From positions 1 through 64,000 of the forward strand of contig OMXK01000015.1 of the NCBI GenBank assembly GCA_900314995.1: a stretch of 64,000 nucleotides of DNA, in the 5' to 3' direction. The notes under the pieces are model-generated. The model was not told where the DNA came from. It saw only the letters and a list, made by a program, of their open reading frames with translations, and did not search any database. The position numbers were made by a program, and so were the translations under genes. Positions within the stretch are counted from its first letter, which is position 1. Each line of letters begins with the position of its first letter. Of the stretch, positions 6,863-16,008 are shown in pieces. This DNA is from an uncultured Prevotella sp. (GTDB lineage Bacteria > Bacteroidota > Bacteroidia > Bacteroidales > Bacteroidaceae).

Positions 6863-8209
6863 TCACTTTCCCACGCAGAAATTTTTAAAGATATTTCCTA
6901 AAACTTCATTAGGGGTGATTTGGCCACCTGTGATTTCGGCGAGGGTGTCAAGGGCTTGGTGAAGATCTTCGCTGAGGAGGTCTCCGCTTAATTGTAACTG
7001 CAGACCGTCTATCACACGTAGGATGTGTTCATGAGCTCTGGTCAATGCGTCGTAATGGCGGGCGTTCGTAACGATGACGTCATCCTGCTGTAGGTCGTGA
7101 ATGTTTGCTGCCTGATATATGGCTTGTTCAAGATCATCGATGCCTTGGTTGTATTTGGCTGAGATTTTGAGAAGTGGAGCTTGAAAAGTAGATAGTGACG
7201 AGTTGATATCTTCTCTGGTCTTGTCGATCTTGTTTTGAATGATAACCAGCGATTTATTCTTGCATCGTCCGTGCATATCTTTAATCTCTTCTTCGCTAGG
7301 TTTGGCATCAATGAGCCAGAGTACGATGCGTGCTTTCTCAATGGCGGCATAGGTGCGGTTTATACCAATCTGCTCAATGGCATCTGTGGTCTGGCGAATG
7401 CCTGCTGTGTCGATGAAACGGAAGGTAATACCTCGTATGTCGATGGTATCTTCGATAGTGTCGCGCGTGGTGCCATGAATATCTGAAACGATGGCGCGAT
7501 CGTCTTTCAACAGGGTGTTTAGAAGGGTGGACTTCCCTACGTTGGTCTTGCCCGCGATGGCCACAGGGATACCTTGTTTTAGGGCTTGCCCCGTCTCAAA
7601 ACTGCGAGCGAGCCGAGTGATATGGTTGTCAATTGTTTTGGTAAGTTCTTGAAGCTCGTTGCGATCAGCAAACTCCAGGTCTTCATGGTCGGAGAAGTCA
7701 AGCTCCAGTTCTAACAATGAGGTGAGCTTCAGGAGTTGCTCGCGGAGCTGTGCAAGTTGGGAAGAGAAATGTCCTCGCAACTGGCTCATCGCTATCTGGT
7801 GTGTGGCTTTATTTGATGAGGCTATGAGATCGGCTACAGCCTCTGCTTGCGAAAGATCCATCTTGCCGTTGAGATAGGCTCGCTGGGTGAATTCGCCAGG
7901 TCCAGCCTGACGGCATCCGTTCTCTATCAACAAGGATAACACGCGATTGAGGATGTAGCTCGAACCATGACATGAAATCTCTGCACTTTCTTCGCCCGTG
8001 TACGAGTGGGGCGCGCGGAATACGCTCACCAGCACTTCGTCTACAACCACCTCACCATCTTTAATGTGGCCGTAGTGAATGGTGTTGCCATCGGCTTCCG
8101 TCAGATTCTTGGTGAAAACACGCGAAAGAATCTCAAGCGTTTTCGGGCCTGAGATCCTGATGATTCCAAGGGCTCCGCCCGGAGCTGTTGCTAATGCACA
8201 GATAGTCAT
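6863..8209 (-). CDS. mnmE: tRNA uridine-5-carboxymethylaminomethyl modification GTPase MnmE
   Basis: A 448-residue protein of the normal family length. The N-terminal tetrahydrofolate-binding domain begins MTICALATAPGGALGIIRISG; the G domain has P-loop GKTNVGKSTLL, switch DIHGTTRDT, DTAG and NKID motifs; the C-terminus is the invariant FCVGK carrying the catalytic Cys. MnmE with MnmG modifies the wobble uridine of several tRNAs in the cytosol. Its start overlaps the DUF3784 gene by ATGA and it is the last gene of the minus-strand run beginning with serS. No strong terminator is visible after it. Confidence 0.97.
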   Translation of the reverse strand: MTICALATAPGGALGIIRISGPKTLEILSRVFTKNLTEADGNTIHYGHIKDGEVVVDEVLVSVFRAPHSYTGEESAEISCHGSSYILNRVLSLLIENGCRQAGPGEFTQRAYLNGKMDLSQAEAVADLIASSNKATHQIAMSQLRGHFSSQLAQLREQLLKLTSLLELELDFSDHEDLEFADRNELQELTKTIDNHITRLARSFETGQALKQGIPVAIAGKTNVGKSTLLNTLLKDDRAIVSDIHGTTRDTIEDTIDIRGITFRFIDTAGIRQTTDAIEQIGINRTYAAIEKARIVLWLIDAKPSEEEIKDMHGRCKNKSLVIIQNKIDKTREDINSSLSTFQAPLLKISAKYNQGIDDLEQAIYQAANIHDLQQDDVIVTNARHYDALTRAHEHILRVIDGLQLQLSGDLLSEDLHQALDTLAEITGGQITPNEVLGNIFKNFCVGK

Positions 8210-8514
8210 TTCTTCTTTGTCCAGGTATTGGCAATGATGATGCCGACGAAGATTATAGCGAGAAAAATGCCAGCAGCCGCCAATAGTGAATTTTTATCAT
8301 TGCCGAGGAGAGGCACAATGGTGCAAAAGACGGCGGTTACCACCATCAGGACGGCCATGACAATTCTTAGTCGCTTGATATCGATAGTCTTGCGTTCTTC
8401 TTCGCTGGCGGTATTGTAGCCTGCAATGAGCATATCGCCCTTGCCCATCAGGAAGATGACGGCAAGGACGAGAAACATAATGGCAAATACGATACAGACA
8501 ATCATAACAATCAT
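8206..8514 (-). CDS. DUF3784-like small membrane protein
   Basis: A 102-residue protein with three predicted transmembrane helices (residues about 2-22, 50-70 and 78-97). Helix 1 is followed by GKGDMLIAGYNTASEEE, the signature of DUF3784 proteins. The function of the family is unknown. It overlaps both neighbours by 4 nt (ATGA), so it is translationally coupled between a nucleoside phosphorylase and mnmE. Confidence 0.8.
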   Translation of the reverse strand: MIVMIVCIVFAIMFLVLAVIFLMGKGDMLIAGYNTASEEERKTIDIKRLRIVMAVLMVVTAVFCTIVPLLGNDKNSLLAAAGIFLAIIFVGIIIANTWTKKK

Positions 8515-9386
8515 ATTCTGTCTAAAACTTTAGTGATCAGTGTGTCGATGGAGTTCTTATACTCGGTATTCATCTTCTTGGCGTAGCGGTTGGCGATGAC
8601 CATACAGCAGGTCATGGCGCGATGGCCTAAGAGAGAGGCGAGACCAGCCACTGCCGATGACTCCATCTCGAAGTTACAGATCCTCATCCCATCGTATTCG
8701 AAGGACTCAATCTTCTCGTTCTGCTTGGGGTCGGCGATGTCTGCACGGAGTATGCGCCCCTGAGGACCATAGAATCCGCCGCAAGAGATGGTGTAGCCGC
8801 GCACCATATCGTCCTGAGCTATCTGGTCGATGAGCTCTTCATCTGCCAAAGCCACATAAGGTGCGCCCTTGATGGGATCCCACTGCATGTGTTCTGTAAA
8901 AGCCTTCTCCATATCGATATCGCACACCACATTACGACCAGCATAATAGTTCAGCAAACCGTCGAAGCCGATACTCTTCACGGAAGCCACAAAACAGCCC
9001 GTCGGGGTGAAAGGCTGCAGTCCGCCACAGGTTCCAATGCGTACCATCGTCAGCGTGCGGTGCTCGTCTTTTTCCTCACGGGAATTATAGTCGATGTTGG
9101 CGAGCGTGTCGAGCTCGTTGACCACGATATCGATGTTGTCACAGCCGATACCATGACTTTGGCAAGTGATGCGCTTGCCTTTATACATACCAGTAATGGT
9201 ATGGAACTCACGGCTGCTGACCTCACACTCTTTCGAGTCGAAATGTGCAGCAACGGTATTCACACGTGCAGGATCGCCCACAAGAATAACCTTGTCGGCA
9301 AGCTGTTCTGGCTTCAGATGCAGATGGAAACAAGAACCATCAGCATTGATAATCAGTTCAGATTCAGGAAAATGTTTTTTATTCAT
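8511..9386 (-). CDS. Nucleoside phosphorylase (uridine phosphorylase type)
   Basis: A 291-residue PNP/UDP family enzyme. KVILVGDPARVNTVAAHFD near residues 33-51 is the phosphate-binding entry, TCQSHGIGCDNIDIV is a conserved core, and ICNFEMESSAVAGLASLLGHR carries the FEMESA-type motif that binds the ribose hydroxyls. These cytosolic enzymes split nucleosides with phosphate, releasing base and ribose-1-phosphate, in nucleoside salvage. The sequence suggests uridine rather than purine preference but this is not decisive. The gene follows the PD40 gene by 11 nt in the same run. Confidence 0.88.
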   Translation of the reverse strand: MNKKHFPESELIINADGSCFHLHLKPEQLADKVILVGDPARVNTVAAHFDSKECEVSSREFHTITGMYKGKRITCQSHGIGCDNIDIVVNELDTLANIDYNSREEKDEHRTLTMVRIGTCGGLQPFTPTGCFVASVKSIGFDGLLNYYAGRNVVCDIDMEKAFTEHMQWDPIKGAPYVALADEELIDQIAQDDMVRGYTISCGGFYGPQGRILRADIADPKQNEKIESFEYDGMRICNFEMESSAVAGLASLLGHRAMTCCMVIANRYAKKMNTEYKNSIDTLITKVLDRI

Positions 9387-9397
9387 AGACTTGTGTA

Positions 9398-10564
9398 TTA
9401 GTTGATAACTTTGATTTCTGCATTTCTAGTCTGATTCTCAAGTTGTTTGATGCGATAGTTCAACAACTTGACCTCTTCTTCTGCTTTTAGGATTAGTCCT
9501 TCAAGCCTCTGTTTACCAGCCTTATCGGCTTTTGCATACATATCACGGTTTGCTGCAAGTTCCGTGGTCATTTTCTCTAGCTTCTGACGGTCTGCAACTA
9601 ACTGTCGGTAGTGTCTTGCTGCTTCAGTTGACTTGAAATCATTGGCGCTGGAGTAGGTGAGAGCGTCGTTGATTATAAGCTCCATGTGGGTTGCACTGGT
9701 TTTTGGATTGTCCCTGTCTGCCTTGGCTATCCCAATCTGCTTCCATCTGGCAATGGCAGCTTTGCGCTCAGCCCCATTGCCCCAAGTGTCAGCGATACTG
9801 CTGATGTCAGACAGATTTCGTAATTGCTGCTCGGTATACAAGGCACTATCATAGGTGCGACGGCTCTCGGATGGTATGAACACATAGATGCACACTTTTC
9901 CTTCAGGCTGACGACGATCGCTTGCGAAATAGCCTATGTGGTTGAGTTCGTCGATAGCATACATATAGTCGTTGGCCTCTGAATTGAAAGGCATACCCAG
10001 ATTCTCGGGCTTAAGGAAACTACCGTTATGAGAGTTATATCGCGTGAAAAAAATGTCATAGCCGCCGATGCTCTCTTCGCCCTTACCTGCGAAGTAGAAT
10101 GTGATGCCGTCAGTAAGCATAAATGGATATGCAGCTTCGCTGATCCCCTCACTTAATCCCTCAAGTCGCTGTGGCTGACTCCACTCATTGCCAAGCTTGT
10201 CGCTCGTATAAAGTTGCTGTAGATTATTGGCGTCAGGTTGACTAAAATAGACCTTGTTACCCATCTCATTAAGGAATATACTCGTGCTATCGGCCTTATC
10301 GTTACCAAAGAAAGAGCGTGTAGTCATCACACGTCCAGTCTCGTTGGAGAGCTTCAGATGTGTAAGAAACTGCTTTTTATCAGTCACGATACTGTCGATG
10401 ATGATAATCTGTTGGGTCATCTCCCGCATGTTCGTGATGCGAGGATCTTCCTGTGGTACTTCAATCACAGGTTTCTTCACCACACGTTTCTTTTTCTTCT
10501 GTGCACCCATGGAGAGTGGCAGAAAGATTGCTAATGCGAGTATCGATATTTTCTTGATGGTCAT
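9398..10564 (-). CDS. Exported PD40 (WD40-like) repeat protein with C-terminal coiled coil
   Basis: A 388-residue protein with a signal peptide (ISILALAIFLPLSMGAQ), followed by a Lys-rich stretch (KKKKRVVKKP). Residues about 100-240 contain PD40-type beta-propeller repeats (YPFMLTDGITFYFAGKGEE, GYDIFFTRYN, HIGYFASDRR), and the last 90 residues are a heptad-like coiled coil. Proteins of this layout are periplasmic or outer-membrane associated in Bacteroidetes, often near OmpA or T9SS parts, but neither is nearby. The role is unknown. It starts 3 nt after ttcA ends. Confidence 0.75.
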   Translation of the reverse strand: MTIKKISILALAIFLPLSMGAQKKKKRVVKKPVIEVPQEDPRITNMREMTQQIIIIDSIVTDKKQFLTHLKLSNETGRVMTTRSFFGNDKADSTSIFLNEMGNKVYFSQPDANNLQQLYTSDKLGNEWSQPQRLEGLSEGISEAAYPFMLTDGITFYFAGKGEESIGGYDIFFTRYNSHNGSFLKPENLGMPFNSEANDYMYAIDELNHIGYFASDRRQPEGKVCIYVFIPSESRRTYDSALYTEQQLRNLSDISSIADTWGNGAERKAAIARWKQIGIAKADRDNPKTSATHMELIINDALTYSSANDFKSTEAARHYRQLVADRQKLEKMTTELAANRDMYAKADKAGKQRLEGLILKAEEEVKLLNYRIKQLENQTRNAEIKVIN

Positions 10565-10567
10565 AAT

Positions 10568-11335
10568 TCAGGTTTCTTCAATTAGCTTACTATCGGCATT
10601 GAGGGCATTCCATATACTATAACGAGCCTCTGGATTCATACGTTCAATCTCTTCGTAGAGTCGTCTGATGTCCGTTCGATGTGAGTCGGTCTCATAGGGA
10701 CAAAGTTTCGCTTGTTTCTGATAACCATGCAGATCTGCGTAGGCTTTGATATCCTTTTCCTCCATCATACAGAGCGGACGGATGATCGTCAGGGGCATTT
10801 TTCGCATTTTCAGAAGTGCCGGCATCGAGCCAAACCGTCCTTGGAAGGTCAGGTTCATCAGAGCCGTATGTAGGATGTCATCCTGATGGTGCCCTAGAGC
10901 AATCTTATTACAACCCAGTTCTTGTGCGAGATTAAAGAGTTCTTTACGTCGCATCCACGAACAGAGGAAACATGGCTGCTTTTGTCTGCGGGCATCTCGG
11001 GCATTTGCAGGTGAGCCTATCTCGAAACTTGTCGTCCTTATGTGGAGCTTTACACCAAGATTGCCGCAGAACTGCTCAAGATAACTTGTATCAGACTCGT
11101 AGTGGATGTTCTCCATTCTTACATGCAAGGCCTCTACTTTGAATCGTGGGTGCTGGATGCATGAACGCTTAGCCAATAGTTCTGTCAGTAGGAGCGAGTC
11201 CTTACCTCCAGATAGTCCCACAAGGATACGGTCATCATCTTCTATCAGATGATAAGTAGCCATCGCCTTGATAAACCGTTCGTTCAAACGCTTCTCTAGG
11301 CGATGGCTCTCTTTATCCTGATTAAGCTTCTCCAC
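10568..11335 (-). CDS. ttcA: TtcA-family tRNA 2-thiocytidine biosynthesis protein
   Basis: A 255-residue PP-loop ATPase. The ATP motif is ILVGLSGGKDSLLL (residues about 38-51) and a C-x2-C lies in PCFLCSWMRRKELF, as in TtcA, which holds an iron-sulfur cluster and thiolates C32 of tRNA. The GHHQDDILHTALMNL motif is also TtcA-like. It overlaps the end of the preceding oxidoreductase gene by 14 nt. TtcA and the closely related TtuA/TilS families share this fold; the Cys pair and overall length favour TtcA. Confidence 0.82.
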   Translation of the reverse strand: MEKLNQDKESHRLEKRLNERFIKAMATYHLIEDDDRILVGLSGGKDSLLLTELLAKRSCIQHPRFKVEALHVRMENIHYESDTSYLEQFCGNLGVKLHIRTTSFEIGSPANARDARRQKQPCFLCSWMRRKELFNLAQELGCNKIALGHHQDDILHTALMNLTFQGRFGSMPALLKMRKMPLTIIRPLCMMEEKDIKAYADLHGYQKQAKLCPYETDSHRTDIRRLYEEIERMNPEARYSIWNALNADSKLIEET

Positions 11336-13682
11336 GCAGATGCTTATCCATGTTGAGGGCAGCGCGACGTCCGTCGCCCATGGCGAGGATTACTGTTGCG
11401 CCACCACGCACGATATCACCACCGGCGAAAATCTCCTTTCGCGATGACTGCATCTCCTCGCTAACGGCAATGGTATTCTTGCGTCCCAGCTCCAAACCTT
11501 CGATACTCTTAGGTACCAGCGGGTTAGGTGATACACCTACAGCGACAATCACCTGATCGACATCGAGTGTAACAGTCTTACCCTCAACAGGAACAGGACT
11601 GCGACGGCCTGATGCATCTGGCTCGCCAAGTTCCATCACCTGTAGCACGGCCTGCTTAACAGCACCTTGCTCATCAGCGATATACTCGATAGGATTATGA
11701 AGGGTGAGGAACTTGATGCCCTCTTCCTTAGCATGCTTTACCTCCTCGAGACGGGCAGGCATTTCAACCTCAGAACGGCGGTATACCAATGTGACGTCAG
11801 CCCCCAGACGCTTAGCTGTACGACAAGAGTCCATTGCGGTATTACCACCACCAACCACGAGTACACTCTTGGCAGGGTTCAATGGGGTGTCGGTCTTGGG
11901 GTTGGCAGCATCCATCAGATTTACACGAGTCAGGTATTCGTTACTTGACATGATGTTGATGCTGTTCTCACCAGGGATGTTCATGAAATTAGGCAGACCA
12001 GCGCCAGAACCTACGAAGATGCCCTTAAAGCCTTGTTGCTCAAGCGTTTCAACGCTGATGGTCTTACCCACGATGACGTCAGTCTGGAAGTGAACGCCCA
12101 TCTTGGCAAGGTTCTCGATTTCTACATCGACAATCTTGTTCGGCAGACGGAATTCAGGGATACCATACTTCAGTACACCGCCAATTTCGTGTAAGGCCTC
12201 GAAAACGTAGACATCATAGCCCTTCTTTACCATGTCGCCGGCAAAGCTCAATCCAGCAGGGCCAGAACCAACCACGGCAATCTTAATACCGTTGGCAGGT
12301 GCAATCTCGGGCAGTGAGATGTTACCGCTCTCGCGCTCAAAGTCAGCAGCGAAACGCTCCAGATAGCCGATGGCTACTGCAGGCTCGTTCATCTTCAGGT
12401 GGATACACTTGCTCTCGCACTGTTTTTCCTGCGGACAAACACGGCCGCAGACAGCGGGTAGGGCAGAGGTGTTCTTGAGCACCTTGGCGGCAGCCAGGAA
12501 CTGACCACGCTCGATGTTCTTAATGAACGATGGAATATTAATGTTTACAGGACAGCCTTCAACACAACTCGGCTTGGCACAGTCGAGACAGCGCTTGGCC
12601 TCTGTCATTGCCATCTCCTTGGTCAAACCGATGTTAACCTCTTCCGTACGTGTTGTTGCACGATATACAGGGTCGAGCTCGGGCATGATGACGCGCTCGA
12701 TCTGCGTACGCTCCTTGGGCTTCATGCTCTGCTGAAGTTCCTTGCGCCAAGGTGCATTGCGATCAGTCAATACTTCAATCGAGTCGTTAGTAGGATCAGC
12801 ATCCATCACGACATCGGTTGTCTTGGTCTCGGCTTTCTCATCAGCATTGATACTGTCCAAATGTTCCTCGTAGTGGGCCAGTTCTTCCTGCTCTTCGCGC
12901 TTGAAAGTCCCCATACGCTTAAACATCTCGTCCCAATCAACTAAGGCACCGTCAAACTCAGGACCATCGATGCATACGAACTTGGTCTTACCTCCAATGG
13001 TGAGTCGGCACGCACCACACATACCTGTTCCATCTACCATGATGGTATTAAGCGATACCTCGCAAGGAATGTTGTGCTTCTGAGCGGTGAGGTTCGAGAA
13101 CTTCATCATAATTGGAGGGCCAATAGCGAACACCTTGTCGACATGAGGCTCCTGCTCGATAAACTTTTCGATACCAACGGTCACTACGCCTTTCTCGCCG
13201 TAACTACCGTCATCGGTCATGATGATAACCTCGTCAGAACTCTCGCGTACCTTATCTTCAAGAATAATGAGGTCCTTTGAGCGTCCAGCCATTACTGAGA
13301 GCACGCGATTGCCCGCGGCTTTGAGTGCTTGGATAATGGGCAGCATAGGTGCCACACCCAGTCCACCGCCAGCACAGACGACCGTACCATATTTTTCGAT
13401 TTTTGTAGGATTTCCAAGCGGACCTACAACATCTGTCACATAATCACCTACGTTGAGGGCACAGAGTTTCTTCGAAGACAAGCCTACCATTTGGACTACC
13501 AGAGTGATGGTGCCTTTCTCGATATCTGCGGCAGCAATGGTAAGCGGCATACGTTCACCTTTCTTACCTACACGTACGATAACGAAGTTGCCGGCCTTGC
13601 GACTCTTCGCAATCAGAGGAGCTTCAATCTCGAAAAGGAAAACCTTCTCAGAGAACTGCTCTTTTCTTACAATTTTGTTCAT
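11322..13682 (-). CDS. Fused NfnA/NfnB-type flavin oxidoreductase (glutamate synthase small subunit-like)
   Basis: A 786-residue fusion. Residues 1-280 match the dihydroorotate dehydrogenase electron-transfer / ferredoxin-NADP reductase-like subunit, with a [2Fe-2S] Cys set (GMCGACRLTIGGKTKFVC). Residues 290-786 match the NADPH-dependent glutamate synthase small chain: [4Fe-4S] Cys sets (CLDCAKPSCVEGCPV; CGRVCPQEKQCESKC), then FAD site VVGSGPAGLSFAG and NADPH site VVGGGNTAMDSCR. As separate subunits these form NfnAB, the electron-bifurcating NADH-dependent ferredoxin:NADP oxidoreductase of anaerobes. Such fusions are known in Bacteroidetes. Bifurcation here is inferred. It lies 19 nt after serS. 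Confidence 0.88.
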   Translation of the reverse strand: MNKIVRKEQFSEKVFLFEIEAPLIAKSRKAGNFVIVRVGKKGERMPLTIAAADIEKGTITLVVQMVGLSSKKLCALNVGDYVTDVVGPLGNPTKIEKYGTVVCAGGGLGVAPMLPIIQALKAAGNRVLSVMAGRSKDLIILEDKVRESSDEVIIMTDDGSYGEKGVVTVGIEKFIEQEPHVDKVFAIGPPIMMKFSNLTAQKHNIPCEVSLNTIMVDGTGMCGACRLTIGGKTKFVCIDGPEFDGALVDWDEMFKRMGTFKREEQEELAHYEEHLDSINADEKAETKTTDVVMDADPTNDSIEVLTDRNAPWRKELQQSMKPKERTQIERVIMPELDPVYRATTRTEEVNIGLTKEMAMTEAKRCLDCAKPSCVEGCPVNINIPSFIKNIERGQFLAAAKVLKNTSALPAVCGRVCPQEKQCESKCIHLKMNEPAVAIGYLERFAADFERESGNISLPEIAPANGIKIAVVGSGPAGLSFAGDMVKKGYDVYVFEALHEIGGVLKYGIPEFRLPNKIVDVEIENLAKMGVHFQTDVIVGKTISVETLEQQGFKGIFVGSGAGLPNFMNIPGENSINIMSSNEYLTRVNLMDAANPKTDTPLNPAKSVLVVGGGNTAMDSCRTAKRLGADVTLVYRRSEVEMPARLEEVKHAKEEGIKFLTLHNPIEYIADEQGAVKQAVLQVMELGEPDASGRRSPVPVEGKTVTLDVDQVIVAVGVSPNPLVPKSIEGLELGRKNTIAVSEEMQSSRKEIFAGGDIVRGGATVILAMGDGRRAALNMDKHLRGEA

Positions 13683-13701
13683 AATATTTGTTTAGTGTTG
13701 T

Positions 13702-15021
13702 TTAGTCAATGATGTCGCAGCCCATATAAGGAACAAGGGCAGCGGGAATCTTGATGCCATTTTCCGTCTGATTATTCTCCAGCAGGGCAGCCACAATGCG
13801 TGGCAGTGCGAGGGCAGAACCATTAAGCGTATGGCAGAGTTCCGTCTTCTTGGTGTCCTCACGGCGGTAACGGCATTTCAGACGATTTGCCTGATAGGTG
13901 TCAAAATTAGATACACTTGAAACCTCAAGCCAGCGACCCTGAGCCTCTGAATAGACCTCAAAGTCATAGCAGATAGCAGAAGTAAAGCTCTGGTCACCAC
14001 CACAGAGCAGCAGAATGCGGTAAGGCAGTTCGAGCTTCTTCAGCAATCCCTCGACATGCTCCAGCATCTCCTTGTGGCTTTCCTTGGAGTGCTCAGGCTT
14101 ATCGATGCGTACAATCTCAATCTTCGAGAATTCATGCAGACGGTTCAGTCCGCGTACATCCTTACCGTATGAGCCAGCCTCACGACGGAAGCACTGGGTA
14201 TAGGCACAGTTCTTGATGGGAAGATCTTTCTCATCGAGAATCACGTCGCGATAGATATTCGTTACAGGAACCTCGGCGGTAGGGATGAGATAGAAATCAT
14301 CAATCTCTGCATGGTACATCTGCCCCTCCTTATCAGGCAGCTGGCCTGTGCCGTAACCTGACGCAGCATTTACTACCGTAGGAGGCATAATCTCTGTGTA
14401 TCCACTCTTACGAGCCTCATCGAGGAAGAAATTGATGAGCGCACGCTGCAGACGGGCTCCCTTGCCGATATAGACAGGGAATCCTGCACCAGTGATCTTC
14501 ACCCCCAAATCGAAGTCGATAAGATTGTATTTCTTGGCGAGTTCCCAATGGGGCAGGGGATTGGCAATGCCAAGCTTTGGGTTTACGTTCCAATTTCCTA
14601 CAGTGTCTTCAGCACTGCACTCTTTCAGATTCGATTTTACCACATGGTTGTCCTCAGCGGCCTTGCCCTCAGGAACCTCGTCGTAAGGGATGTTTGGTAT
14701 CTGACAGAGCAGGGCCGTCATCTCTTCCTGAGCCTTTGCCATTGAGTCATCGAGTTCTTTTGATTTCTCCTTGAGCGTAGCCACCTGAGCCTTAACCTGC
14801 TCAGCTTCGTCCTTTTTACCTTCCTTCATCAGACGGCCGATTTGCCCTGACAACTGTTTCTGCTCGTTCAGACATTTGTCGAGCTCCTGTTGTGCCTCAC
14901 GGCGTTGCTTGTCTACTGAGAGCACTGTGTCGATAGCCTCTTTTGCATTGGGGAAGTGCTTCTTCTCCAGGCCACGTACCACGCGCTCTGTTTCCTCATT
15001 GATAAGTTTGAGTGTTAACAT
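13702..15021 (-). CDS. serS: Seryl-tRNA synthetase
   Basis: A 439-residue class II synthetase. The N-terminal arm (residues 1-120) is a charged antiparallel coiled coil that grips the long variable arm of tRNA-Ser. Motif 2 region (FRREAGSYGKDVRGLNRLHEF) and motif 3 (GSALALPRIVAALLENNQ) are intact, as is the TAEVPVTNIYRD serine-site motif. It charges tRNA-Ser in the cytosol. It heads the minus-strand run down to mnmE, with a good promoter at 15063-15093. Confidence 0.97.
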   Translation of the reverse strand: MLTLKLINEETERVVRGLEKKHFPNAKEAIDTVLSVDKQRREAQQELDKCLNEQKQLSGQIGRLMKEGKKDEAEQVKAQVATLKEKSKELDDSMAKAQEEMTALLCQIPNIPYDEVPEGKAAEDNHVVKSNLKECSAEDTVGNWNVNPKLGIANPLPHWELAKKYNLIDFDLGVKITGAGFPVYIGKGARLQRALINFFLDEARKSGYTEIMPPTVVNAASGYGTGQLPDKEGQMYHAEIDDFYLIPTAEVPVTNIYRDVILDEKDLPIKNCAYTQCFRREAGSYGKDVRGLNRLHEFSKIEIVRIDKPEHSKESHKEMLEHVEGLLKKLELPYRILLLCGGDQSFTSAICYDFEVYSEAQGRWLEVSSVSNFDTYQANRLKCRYRREDTKKTELCHTLNGSALALPRIVAALLENNQTENGIKIPAALVPYMGCDIID

Positions 15022-15062
15022 GTTAAATACGTATTTATTTTGTTGAATTTCTTACTAGGCTG

Positions 15063-15093
15063 CAAAATTAATTATTTTTGCGGATATTACAAA
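15063..15093 (-). promoter_or_regulatory. Promoter of serS and the downstream minus-strand run
   Basis: Minus strand -33 TTTG (15090-15093), 19 nt, -7 TAATTTTG (15063-15070): a full match to the Bacteroidetes consensus, about 40 nt before the serS start. Confidence 0.75.
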
Positions 15094-15103
15094 ACAATTA
15101 CTC

Positions 15104-15139
15104 ATAAAAAAGCAGAAATCCCTCTCTCCATAGGAGAGA
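15104..15139 (-). terminator. Intrinsic terminator after rpmA
   Basis: Stem TCTCTCC/GGAGAGA (15123-15129 with 15133-15139, 3-nt loop), followed on the minus strand by GGGATTTCTGC and a run of six T. It would end the rplU-rpmA transcript ahead of the serS promoter. Confidence 0.55.
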
Positions 15140-15188
15140 AGGACTCTGTTGTTTGTTTGGAATAAGTGATTTCTTTAATAATCTGACC

Positions 15189-15452
15189 TTAGGCCTCAGC
15201 GTTGGGGATCACAGAAACAACGCTCTTGTTGAACTTGCCCTTGTGGAAGTTAACAGTACCGTCTACAAGTGCGTAGAGCGTATCGTCCTTACCGATGGCA
15301 ACGTTGTTACCTGGATTGTGCTTCGTACCGCGCTGGCGAACGATAATGTTACCAGCCACGCACTGCTGACCACCGAAGATCTTAATGCCGAGTCGCTGAG
15401 CTGCTGACTCACGTCCGTTCTTAGAACTACCTACACCTTTCTTATGTGCCAT
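15189..15452 (-). CDS. rpmA: 50S ribosomal protein L27
   Basis: An 87-residue protein beginning [20 protein letters not shown] and continuing [11 protein letters not shown], the invariant L27 N-terminus that reaches into the peptidyl transferase centre. Length is normal. It follows rplU after about 20 nt, the standard rplU-rpmA order. The reading frame is intact, unlike its partner. Confidence 0.98.
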   Translation of the reverse strand: MAHKKGVGSSKNGRESAAQRLGIKIFGGQQCVAGNIIVRQRGTKHNPGNNVAIGKDDTLYALVDGTVNFHKGKFNKSVVSVIPNAEA

Positions 15453-15472
15453 AATGTTGTTCCTCCTACGTT

Positions 15473-15738
15473 TTAAGCGATTACAGACTTGATTTCTACT
15501 TCAGTGAACTGCTCACGATGACCGTTGCGCTTACGAGAGTCCTTGCGGCGCTTCATCTTGAAGACGATGACTTTGTCACCCTTCACCAGCGGGTTCACTA
15601 CTTCACATACTACCTTTGCTCCCTCTACGGTCGGAGCACCTACCTTCACTGCACCGTCAGCATCTACGAGCGCACAAAGAGCTTTTTGCCCTGCTCGGCC
15701 TTGAACTGCTGACCCTGAATTTCTACAATTGCGTACAT
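15473..15738 (-). pseudogene. rplU: 50S ribosomal protein L21, broken by an internal frameshifting deletion
   Basis: From ATG at 15738 the frame reads [20 protein letters not shown] then FVRS and a TAG stop (about residue 25). A second frame immediately continues the protein from [20 protein letters not shown] through [17 protein letters not shown] to the stop at 15473. Bacteroidetes L21 has about 105 residues; here residues equivalent to about 23-39 are missing and the two halves are in different frames. The span of 266 nt is about 52 nt short (3n+1). L21 is a core ribosomal protein, so this is either an assembly or sequencing error or a true lesion compensated elsewhere. Confidence 0.85.
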
Positions 15739-15764
15739 TATTTAATTATTGTATAGGGTTTTTT

Positions 15765-15788
15765 CCGCGAGGCGGCGTACGTTCGTAC
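15765..15788 (-). promoter_or_regulatory. Paired hairpins in the rplU 5' leader
   Basis: In the roughly 80-nt leader between the -7 box TACCTTTG (15826-15833) and the rplU ATG, two small stems follow each other: GTACG-AA-CGTAC (15777-15788) and CCGC-CTC-GCGG (15765-15775), then an A-run. Ribosomal-protein leaders often fold for autoregulation; that role is inference. Confidence 0.35.
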
Positions 15789-15910
15789 ACACTTTACTCT
15801 GCCCCCACGGACTCATTTCGGGCTGCAAAGGTACAACTTTTAGTTGAGAGTTGAGTGTTTGGTGTTAAGCGATCCTCGATATTTAGGAAAGTTTAACACT
15901 TTCAGTCTAT

Positions 15911-16008
15911 ATAAAAAATAAAGCGACGACTTTCGCAAGCGATCGCTCCATATCTTCAATAGGTATTAGTTTTCTAAGGTAAAAAGATTGTTTTCAGGAT
16001 AACGGTTA
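15911..16008 (-). ncRNA. Probable small RNA of about 95 nt
   Basis: A full-consensus promoter (TTTG 16037-16040, 20 nt, TACCTTTG 16009-16016) reads leftward into a stretch without a convincing gene and ends at a stem (AGCGA at 15922-15926 with TCGCT at 15943-15947, extended by CTT/AAG) followed on the minus strand by TTTATTTTTT. The only frame inside is 14 codons. This resembles a stand-alone small RNA gene or a leader with an attenuator upstream of rplU. Its family is unknown. Confidence 0.4.

Noticed and set aside
11322..13682. The fused NfnAB-like protein as a novel system
   Set aside because: This fusion of the two subunits is already known in Bacteroidetes.
15518..15712. A 64-codon plus-strand frame
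   Set aside because: Antisense to rplU remains, which are clearly recognisable on the minus strand.
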